This document shows positions 1 to 7,222 of a stretch of DNA of 64,000 nucleotides, piece after piece. Every line of letters begins with the position of its first letter. Position 1 is the stretch's first letter. The DNA lies in NCBI GenBank assembly GCA_019671135.1, contig JAHRHY010000004.1, positions 372,001 to 436,000 on the forward strand. The letters run 5' to 3'. The DNA is from Linnemannia hyalina. Lineage: Eukaryota; Mortierellomycota; Mortierellomycetes; Mortierellales; Mortierellaceae. The position numbers and the translations under genes were made by a program. The notes under the pieces are model-generated. The model searched no databases and had not been told where the DNA came from. It worked only from the letters and a program-made list of their open reading frames with translations.

Positions 1-784
1 AAAAGGGCGACGGCCGACTTTTTGGTCGACGGGGGCAGGTCAAAATCCTCTTTCGTTGCCTCGTTGTATACTTGTGTCAGCAGGCCGGATAGCATGTCCT
101 TGAATGTCTTGTAGAATTCAAAAGGTATACCGTCCTCACCTGGCGCTTTGCGGTTTGCACTCATATCAATTGCTTTTTCTATCTCGACCGGGCTCAAGTC
201 ACTGTCCAGAATGGCGACATGCTGGGCTGTGACCTGAGGAAGATCCCGGAGGAGAGCTGATCTAGCCATCGCGTCTGAGCCTTGTGATGTGTATATGGTC
301 TTCCAAAAGTCCCTGACTACTTCTTCTCTCTCCTCGGTTGTGGAGGTAAAAGTGCCGTCTGGTTTCTTTAAGTGTGGAATTAATTTTTTCGCTCTTGATC
401 CTTGCAAGACCCGTGTAAAGTAAGGAGAGGGGATCTCTCCTTCTTCTATCCACTTTACCCTGGCCAAGATAGCGAGACGCTCTAGAGACTGTTGTTCGAG
501 ATCAATAGCCTCCGCCGTGAGGCGGGCATAAGTGTCTGCTGCGTCCTGGTCAGAGGGGTCTGCAATCAATTGCTCGTTTGTCTGTTTCATTTTTCGTTCA
601 ATGGTGTGTTTCTTTTGGATTTGTTTTTTTCGCTCCTTTTTTCCAAATTCGGACGACACCTCCAGAATCCTTTCCTTTGCTCTATCCCAGAACTCGAACG
701 CTTTTTCCTCTGGGATGGAAATGCGTGAGGACATGAGATCATCCCACAATTGTCGGATAAGAGTAATGTACTCTGGATTCTTTA
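1..784 (-). pseudogene. LINE copy A ORF2, N-terminal part of reverse transcriptase region (partial)
   Basis: The minus-strand reading is the same as the longer stretch in copy B (33835-35026). It starts with NPEYITLIRQ and runs through a lysine-rich coiled segment into the conserved start of the reverse transcriptase domain (NRKAPGEDGIPFEFYK). It is cut by the window start. It is separated from the endonuclease half by the insertion at 785-1279. Removing that insertion with one TA left does not bring the two halves into one frame, so an extra indel is likely. The copy is probably inactive. Confidence 0.75.
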
Positions 785-1279
785 GGAGGCCTTTCAAGTC
801 CAAATTATCATATGGTGTTTGTTACATCTCTGCAGATCTTGACGATATCCACCGCGTCCATTAGAGGAGAATGTATATATGATACCAAGCATATAAGACA
901 ACCATTGTAACATTTTTTGTTTAACTATCCTACTAAACACCAACCTATTCTCCAAACAACAAAGTCTTCTTATTTTTCGCACACCAAACTCTTGAATGTG
1001 TTCATCTACTATTAACCTGTAACCCTCACTGCAAGATTCGACAGAGTAGTTCTTGTATGTGATCATCTAAAGCACTTGTATTCCCAACTGTATCTTTGTC
1101 GTGAAATACAGGGGAGAGATTACATTTTAAAAATTCTTGTGCTGTCTATTGCTATTTTATTCTGTGTTCTGTTGCCCACTATGAAGAGATATGCCAGTTA
1201 TGGAAGTCAACACTCCGTTCCTTGGACTTTGGATATTTTTTATATGCCTTTTTATATCCTCTGCACATGAAGGGGCCGC
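785..1279. mobile_element. 495-bp MITE-like insertion inside LINE ORF2 (copy A)
   Basis: The segment is flanked by TA on both sides (783-784 and 1280-1281). Its ends are related by an imperfect inverted repeat of about 17 bp: GGAGGCCTTTCAAGTCC on the left, GCGGCCCCTTCATGTGC for the reverse complement of the right. No transposase ORF is present. The same element occurs at 35027-35521 and 37290-37786. A TA duplication with short TIRs fits a non-autonomous Tc1/mariner-type element; the superfamily is inferred. Confidence 0.75.
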
Positions 1280-1281
1280 TA

Positions 1282-2102
1282 AGGTGGCGGACATCGATCG
1301 CACGCTTGCGATCGTCGTCTGCAATGGTCTCGGTGGATGACAGTTGACAAGAGATGACCGCATGGTCGCTCTGTATACCTGTGCACACTGTGACTTTTGC
1401 ATCTGAGGCAATTGGAAATAAGGTTGGGGTTGAGACAAAAATGTAATCAATGCGTGTTTGCACAATCTCACTTTTGTCTGCCCCTATTTTTCTGTGTTTG
1501 GTTCGACAGGTGAACCGACCGGCTTTTGTAGGGCCTCCCTCTTCCACTGGTGGCATAGTATCTCTCAAGTCGAGACGAGTGAGAATATTCTCAAGGTGGT
1601 GCCAGTGGGAGCGGTTGCGTTGCCCCGCCTGCAGGGCGGGCAAGCGATCGTTCTGTATGTCTTTGTATGTGTTGAAGTCACCTCCAATAACCAGTCGTTG
1701 ATGTTGGAGTACATCGACTGGGAATCGAAGGAGAAATGCTCTTCTTTGGTTGTGGTCAGAGGGGGCGTACACACTTGCAAAGCGGTATTCTACCCCGTCT
1801 ACTAAAAAGTCAAAGTAGACGATACGACCGTTCTCCAGCGTGTGGCACTTGTCTGCATCCATCTTGATGTGTTTTGATTTGATCAGAATGGCCGTATGCT
1901 GGGAAAAATAGCTCTCTCGAGCCCATTCTCTCCTCCATTCGGGAATCTGGTTGTCTTTAGGGTTACACTCTTGTAGCGCAATAATGTCAAACGGTTGTGT
2001 TTTGAGCCAGCGGAACAAGTTCTGCCGTTTTCTCGTATCCACAACACGATTGCAATTAAATGATGCAAATGATAGACTGGTCATTAGAAAAAAATATATC
2101 AA
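1282..2102 (-). CDS. LINE copy A ORF2, endonuclease domain (fragment)
   Basis: This is an apurinic-like endonuclease (exonuclease-endonuclease-phosphatase fold), the nicking domain of LINE ORF2. Visible motifs in order are SFASFNCN near the N-terminus, IIALQECN with the metal-binding Glu, GGDFNTYKD, and SDHAVISC near the C-terminus with the catalytic Asp-His. A start at about 2084 (MTSLSFASFNCN) fits the family better than the upstream Met at 2102. The open frame runs on to 1179, but residues after VRHL come from the inserted element (785-1279). The identical region is at 35524-36344 in copy B. Confidence 0.85.
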
Positions 2103-2170
2103 TGAAAAACAAAGATCTAAATAAAGATAGACAGAAAAAACGGATGATAAAGAAAAGGGTAAACTTCTTT

Positions 2171-4060
2171 TTATTGATCCATATCTCCACCACCTCCATT
2201 CTGTTCTAGTTCTCTTTGGGCTTCTTCTCTTTCTGCCGCGGTCCAGAGACGATCGAGACTATCGCCCATGTCGTCGTCCTCATCGTCATCGGTCTGTAAG
2301 TGGTTGTGCTGTTGTTTGTTCGTAGTATCATGGGCGTCGCATTCAACACCTGAGGGTGGTACGCTAGCCTTCTGATGGGGTGATGCTGGCGTGCTGCTGC
2401 TGCTGCCGGAGCTGCTGCTGCTGCTACCATCACTAGAAGTAGCTGGGGGGCCAGAAGTGCCTTGAGCATTAAAGACAAAGGCCTCTGCATGTGTGGACGC
2501 GATACCAAACCACCCCTGGGTTTGAGCCTGGGGTGTAGATGGGTCCACAACTTGCATTGGTGCAGCCTGTTGTTCTCTGTTGCTTGCGGGCGCGACCTGC
2601 TGATGGGGTACAGGATTGAAGCTCAGAGCGGGCTTCGTCCCATTCAACCCTTCAGCTTGGACAGGAGGCCTCTGTTGGGGTACGGATGCATTGGTCACGG
2701 GGACCTTGCTTCCATTCAACCCAGCAGCCTGCGGTGCAGGAGTGGTGGCCTGTCCAGCGGTCTTTGTCTTCTTCTTCCTTGGCTTCTTCTTCTTGGGGGC
2801 GCCATCCAGGGACCTAGGTCTCTTGTGGTCCTGAGGGTCCTGGCCGGAGGGCCCCAGGTCCTTGATGGTGGGTTTTGGCGCATGACGGATCTGAAATCCA
2901 TCCTGGTCCGGCGCCGAGATTCTCTTTGATCCCTGCTCCTTGTTGTTGTTGTTGCTGTTGCTGTTGCTGTTGCTCTTGCTGTTGTTGTTGTTGTTGCTTT
3001 TGTTGGGTTGTTGTCTGTTGCTGTTGTTGCCTCTGCTACTACTACCGAGTTGGTTGACTGTAGGCGTTCCCTCCATGAAGCGGTACGACATGATGGTTTT
3101 AGTCAGCAGGGGTGTGTTGCTCAGGGCGAGGCTTGCTGTTGCCTTGCTGCAGCTTCTAGAGTCGTGTCCAGTAATGCCGCATCCCACGCAGAAGGCCGGG
3201 GCGTTTCTCCAGAAGAAGTACGTGTTCCAGCGGAGAAAGTTGGCGATCCTGGGCAGCTGTGGGTTGGACGGGATGTTCTCATGGAACGTGAGTCGAAAGG
3301 ATATGTTACCGTCCTTGATTGTGTGTGTTGGGTGTCGAATGTACCCAAAGCTGATGTTGTCAACGGTCCCATGGTTACCGAAGATAGCCGTCAGTTCGGT
3401 CTGGATCTGTTCCAGATTTTTGGTGGAGGCGATGTTGTTGGCGAAGATCGTCTCCTCCACTCCCGAGGTGTACACCGTCTTGGATGGCTGAATCCAGAAG
3501 GTGGTTGTGATCTCCAGGGGGATGTTAAGGGCAAAGTCAAACTCAGCCTTATCCTCGAAAATCGCTGCCATATATTTATGGACTTGGTCGAATCGCAGCT
3601 CCGTCACGCCTCTGACTTGGTCTGCGATGGCATTCATCACCTGGGTGTATGTGATGCCCTGGGGCGTGTCCTTCTTGCCGGGAAGGGTGTAGGCCAGGAC
3701 ATAGTCGTCCCTGAACACGGTCGCGGGGAGCGTGTCTGCTACTGGGCGATACTTGCCCGCTGCAGCCTTTTTCGCCCATGTTGCTGTTGACTCCAGGGGT
3801 GGGCGAAACACAACCGGTTGTTGCTGTTGTTGTTGTAGTTGTCGTTGTTGCTGTTGCTGTTGTTGATGCTGTTGCTGTTGTGGTGGGTTCGAGGTGTCGG
3901 GGGTTGAATTCGACTTTTGGTGGATGGGTGGAAGAGTCCCAGATCCATCCATCGCCAACCTGGGCGCTGCAGATGCCGATCCGGTTCCAGTTTCTGGATT
4001 CGGGTCGGTACCTGGCGGAACTGTTTCTGCCGCCAGGGCCATGTCGTGATTGACCGACAT
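2171..4060 (-). CDS. LINE copy A ORF1, nucleic-acid-binding protein
   Basis: A 629-aa ORF1-type protein. Residues about 60-90 are a glutamine-rich tract. The middle (about 105-320) is a folded region ending in one CCHC zinc knuckle (CVGCGITGHDSRSC). An Asn/Ser/Gln-rich stretch follows at about 345-375, then basic PKKKKPRKKK segments, a Ser-rich stretch and an acidic C-terminus. ORF1 proteins of LINEs coat the element RNA. The frame is intact here, unlike copy B, where a second MITE splits it after VNQLGS. The start is the first Met after the 136-nt leader. Confidence 0.85.
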   Translation of the reverse strand: MSVNHDMALAAETVPPGTDPNPETGTGSASAAPRLAMDGSGTLPPIHQKSNSTPDTSNPPQQQQHQQQQQQQRQLQQQQQQPVVFRPPLESTATWAKKAAAGKYRPVADTLPATVFRDDYVLAYTLPGKKDTPQGITYTQVMNAIADQVRGVTELRFDQVHKYMAAIFEDKAEFDFALNIPLEITTTFWIQPSKTVYTSGVEETIFANNIASTKNLEQIQTELTAIFGNHGTVDNISFGYIRHPTHTIKDGNISFRLTFHENIPSNPQLPRIANFLRWNTYFFWRNAPAFCVGCGITGHDSRSCSKATASLALSNTPLLTKTIMSYRFMEGTPTVNQLGSSSRGNNSNRQQPNKSNNNNNSKSNSNSNSNNNNKEQGSKRISAPDQDGFQIRHAPKPTIKDLGPSGQDPQDHKRPRSLDGAPKKKKPRKKKTKTAGQATTPAPQAAGLNGSKVPVTNASVPQQRPPVQAEGLNGTKPALSFNPVPHQQVAPASNREQQAAPMQVVDPSTPQAQTQGWFGIASTHAEAFVFNAQGTSGPPATSSDGSSSSSSGSSSSTPASPHQKASVPPSGVECDAHDTTNKQQHNHLQTDDDEDDDMGDSLDRLWTAAEREEAQRELEQNGGGGDMDQ

Positions 4061-4160
4061 GGGTAGGTGGGGGATAAAAAAGAGAAAAGAGGGGTAGTAG
4101 AAAGGGGAAGGGGGGCCGTCTGGGGCGGGGTGCGAAATATATAAAACTTGTGCAAAGGGG

Positions 4161-4196
4161 AAGAAAGAGTTGCTCTACCATTTGAGCTAGATCCCC
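4161..4196 (-). promoter_or_regulatory. tRNA-like 5' head of LINE copy A with an RNA polymerase III A-box match
   Basis: The first 36 sense nucleotides read like the 5' half of a tRNA. There is a 7-nt acceptor-like start GGGGATC, then TAGCTCAAATGG, which fits the A-box consensus TRGYNNARNNG, and a perfect 4-bp D-stem (GCTC with GAGC). The sequence then leaves the tRNA pattern: no anticodon stem closes. A weak B-box-like TTTCGCACCCC lies about 55-66 nt from the 5' end. The 3' half of a tRNA is absent beyond the element end, so this is not a disrupted host tRNA gene. Confidence 0.6.
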
Positions 4197-5351
4197 GACG
4201 GTTGTTACACCTCGGGTATGTTTAATTTCGGGTCATTCAGAACTCCTCCGTCTGGTTCCCGCTACCTAATTTTTGCGACGCCACCAAAAAAGGGCTGATA
4301 AAAAAATGCTACTCTAGGATTTAAGGTGTAAAAAAATGTAGGGAGGGGACAGTGGGAAAAAGAGGGAGGGGGAATCCAAGTTGGAAGTTATAGTACAGGG
4401 CGAAGGTAAGGATGGGGGAGGGGGTGGATCTCGGCTCGGGGGGGTGTTAGAGCTGTTGGGCAGGCATCGCCGCCTTGGTACGGTGCCTGTTGGTCTTGTG
4501 TGAGCCAAAAAAAGCCGTTGACTGCTTGTTCAGAGTGTTTCCGCTGCTTAAACGGGTGAGATCCATGTCCTCTGTGTCTGTGATCTGATACGGAGGTGAG
4601 CATGAGCGTTTCAGGCTCGAGGGTAGTGACGTTGAGGCTTGTGTGTGTGTTTGGTGTTTCTGTGGGTTTGTGTTTGCGGGTTTGGAGGAGAGGAGGGGAA
4701 AAGGATAATAGAAATAGTGAAAAAGAGATTAGAGATAGAAAAAGAGAAAGAGAAAGAATAAAAAAATAAAAAAAGGGAAAAGGTCAAGCGAAAGGCGAAA
4801 GGGAGGGTATATAGACGCTTGACGTAGAGATGTTAAAAATACTATAGGAATCTCTGAACTTACCCCTGTAACGTGACTTACGCACTCTGAATCATCTCTG
4901 TTTCTGATGTTTCTATCTTTTTTTTCTTCTGTATCTTACTTACTCTGATCTTTTCGTTTGTGTTTTCCTCTGATCTTTTTTTTTTGTGTCTTGCTCTGAT
5001 TTTTTTTTTCTATGTCTTACTCGGATCGTTTTTTTGGGTGTCTTACTCGGATCGTTTTTTTGGGTGTCTTGCTCTGATCTTTTTTCTTCTATGTCTTTCT
5101 GATCTTTTTCTTTCGCTCTGCTTCTTCCTCTTTTAAATCTATCTAACAAGGACAACGCACGTCAATCGACACCCATTATTTTTTCCTTTCTTTCTTTTCT
5201 TTCTTTGGGCAACAACGACAATTAATCAGCGCACCTACCTCTTTTTTTTACAACAACAAATAGGGGGTCCCTATCAGCAACAACCACGCATGCATTCCCT
5301 CTTTGATGCGTTTGCCTCTTTTCAATTCTGTTTTCGACTGTTTTTCTTGAT
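4197..5351. other. Intergenic, low complexity
   Basis: No supported gene. The sequence moves from a GA-rich tract (about 4690-4800) to a T-rich one. Open frames here are products of base bias. Confidence 0.5.
4920..5110. repeat. Degenerate tandem repeat, period about 25-29 bp
   Basis: Units share TGTCTT(A/G)CTC(T/G)GATC followed by a T run of 5-10. Two adjacent units around 5015-5070 are nearly identical; the others differ mainly in T-run length. The Lys-rich minus-strand frame over it is a by-product of the repeat. Confidence 0.7.
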
Positions 5352-5869
5352 ATGACCGACACTGTTGCTTTTGATGCTCTTTGCAATGACTGTGCTCAGA
5401 CAGCTACTGATTTTTTTGCGGCACAGAACAATGAGTAAGTGTTTTTTCATGTTTCTACATATGCGTGTGTGTTTTGAGTGTATGGCTTTTTTCTAATAAC
5501 GGACTCTTGCGTGTGTTTGTTATTTTTGTGTATTAATAGCGTATATCCAATCGATTCGGTATCTACTGTAATCGGATTTGCGCCGCGTGGTTCAAGGTCT
5601 GAGTTGGAGTCGTCCTCTGATTCCTTATGTGATGATTCGTTAGGGTACGATAGATGGTGGCAAGAATGGCAAGAAGACATGTGGTCTAAATTGGACCTTG
5701 ATTTTATTATGATGGGCCGGGAAGAGGAGGAGGAGGAGGGGGGGGGAAGGTTGACGCTGCCTATGATGAGTATCTTGAATATGAATGTGGCATGATCGAT
5801 AGTGCGATCGAATTATTTGTATCTGTTTCTGCACAAACGGCCCAAATGGATCTGAAGATGGATGGCTAA
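5352..5869 (+). pseudogene. Small two-exon gene of unknown function with a likely frameshift in a G9 run
   Basis: Exon 1 (5352-5434) starts MTDTVAFDALCNDCAQTATD. A GTAAGT donor and a TATTAATAG acceptor bound a 105-bp intron. Exon 2 (from 5540) continues in frame with DVYPIDSVSTVIGFAPRG and a Trp-rich acidic stretch to a poly-Glu run. At the G9 run (5738-5746) the frame passes into low-information sequence and stops at 5795. The neighbouring frame continues with VDAAYDEYLEYECGMID and stops at 5869, with acidic composition like the upstream part. That suggests a one-base loss or gain, a sequencing error, or slippage. I recognise no family. It lies among transposons, so it could be element-borne. 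Confidence 0.45.
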
Positions 5870-6249
5870 GATCTGGTTACATCCAAATAGCATAATGTTC
5901 GCACAAATTAAATTGTCAGGGTACAGCATATGTGAGTATGTGTAACGTGTATTCGTATGTGCTTTTGCATTTTCACACGGGTACCGAAAAATAAAGGGTT
6001 GGTGCAAAGGGAAGCGGGGTGTGATTGAGCATTGGCCGTATCCCAATTTTTTTTCTTCTATTTCTGTTGGTTGGTGTATGTTGGTATGTGAGTTGGTTTG
6101 ATCCCATCTACTCTTTTTTTTCCTTCCTATGCGCATTCATTTACACTTTAGCTGTATTCAAGGCGGGCGGGTGATGACAGCGGCGAGCGTTGGCTTGCGT
6201 GTTGGTTTATTTTCAAACTTTTTTTTCTGTTTATTTTTGCGGTTGTGTT
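5870..6249. other. Intergenic, nothing recognised
   Basis: AT-rich sequence without a supported gene or RNA. Confidence 0.5.
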
Positions 6250-6743
6250 TATTGCGCGTTTCAAGTAAAATAATTAATTCGGACAGCTAATCATTAAGTA
6301 AACGAATGTCATTTTCCGATTAGACCACTAATCAATCATTCCGATTAGAGGGCTAATTTTTTACATGACACAATGCTTTGCTTGGTCAATGCTTGGAACA
6401 GAGCGAATAACGACCTAGGAATAGTTTATCACTTAGTGTTTTGAGATGAATGTTTGACCTCAAAACATTAAGGGTTAAGCTATTCAAGCAAGGTAATGCT
6501 GGCTACGCGAAGTGGTGTAAAAACTGTCCTCTCTCCCTCACAAATCTCCACAAAAAATATTTCCGCTCCATGAGCAATGAAAATGAAAATGAAAATGAAA
6601 ATTTTCTTGATGGTGTCAGATTAGAATTCGAAACAGTTCGAAATAAGAATTCGAAACAGTTCGAAATAAGAATTCCCCGATTTGAGACTATTCTCCCATT
6701 AGATAGAAAAAATTTTACATCATTTTATTTGAAACGCGCAATA
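6250..6743. mobile_element. Short TIR element (about 494 bp), no coding capacity
   Basis: The outer 23 bp at 6250-6272 (TATTGCGCGTTTCAAG...) are repeated in inverted form at 6721-6743 with one mismatch. No target duplication is evident. A subterminal motif AAAATAATTAATTCG recurs in a smaller element at about 14702-14914, whose ends also begin TATTGCGC, so they form a family. The interior carries a GAAAAT microsatellite (about 6577-6601) and a 23-bp tandem repeat (6624-6669). Confidence 0.55.
6624..6676. repeat. 23-bp tandem repeat, 2.1 copies
   Basis: The unit GAATTCGAAACAGTTCGAAA plus TAA occurs at 6624-6646 and 6647-6669 and begins again at 6670. It lies within the TIR element. Confidence 0.75.
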
Positions 6744-6753
6744 GTATGCATAT

Positions 6754-7169
6754 TGTTACAAAAAGATGTGGTGGCTAGGCAGTGGCGGCGATGCCTTAGG
6801 TTAGCAGTCATATTCTTTAGTAGACATAGTATTAGTAGTGCGCCGAGCCCTCTTGTCTGCTCTTTGTCCTTTTACACATCACTTGGACGAGAGCAGTATT
6901 GACAAGAGTTTCGCTGGCACGCTGCAGGTAACAACCCCCTCTTTGATAATATGAATACAAGGTCCTTTTACACATCACTTGGACGAGAGCAGTATTGACA
7001 AGAGTTTCGCTGGCACGCTGCAGTGTATCGTTTTGTGTGATTCTTTTAGGACACTATTGTCACTTCCCCTCCCCCCAACCTACAACCCCTTCCCCCCCCC
7101 CTCCGTACCAATTGAGGACCTAACAGCGGTCCTACAACTCTGGCCGTCGACCCTCTCCCCTGAGTAACA
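6754..7169 (+). repeat. 5' LTR of Gypsy 1
   Basis: 416 bp, TGTTAC...GTAACA. It contains a direct repeat of about 64 bp that starts TCCTTTTACACATCACTTGG, at about 6868-6931 and 6961-7024, and a C-rich tract near 7090-7102. The same arrangement is in the 3' LTR. Confidence 0.93.
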
Positions 7170-7222
7170 ATATTTTGGTGATCTACGCAGGGGCCAGCAA
7201 TTGGTACAACAGCAAGAACAAG

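Larger units (their letters stand above)
1..4196 (-). mobile_element. Non-LTR retrotransposon (LINE) copy A, cut by window start
   Basis: Read on the minus strand this element has a tRNA-like 5' head (4161-4196), a 5' leader, ORF1 (4060-2171), a gap of about 70-90 bp and ORF2 (endonuclease, then reverse transcriptase) running off the window. A 495-bp element (785-1279) separates the endonuclease and reverse transcriptase parts of ORF2. The same sequence recurs as copy B with an offset of 34242 over the first 3 kb. The 5' end is called at 4196 because homology between the two copies stops there exactly. EN-RT order with a zinc-knuckle ORF1 is typical of fungal Tad-like or L1-like LINEs; the clade is not assigned. 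Confidence 0.9.

Noticed and set aside
2875..3500. Plus-strand frames rich in Cys or Leu over the LINE ORF1 repeats
   Set aside because: They are antisense readings of the CAA/CAG repeats that encode Gln and Asn in ORF1.
4161..4196. A genuine tRNA gene interrupted by the LINE
   Set aside because: The matching 3' half is absent beyond the element in both copies, and the flanks differ while the head is shared. It is part of the LINE.
6979..7167. A 62-aa frame present in both Gypsy 1 LTRs (again at 12603-12791)
   Set aside because: Lies wholly in the LTR and has no features; its duplication is explained by the LTR pair.
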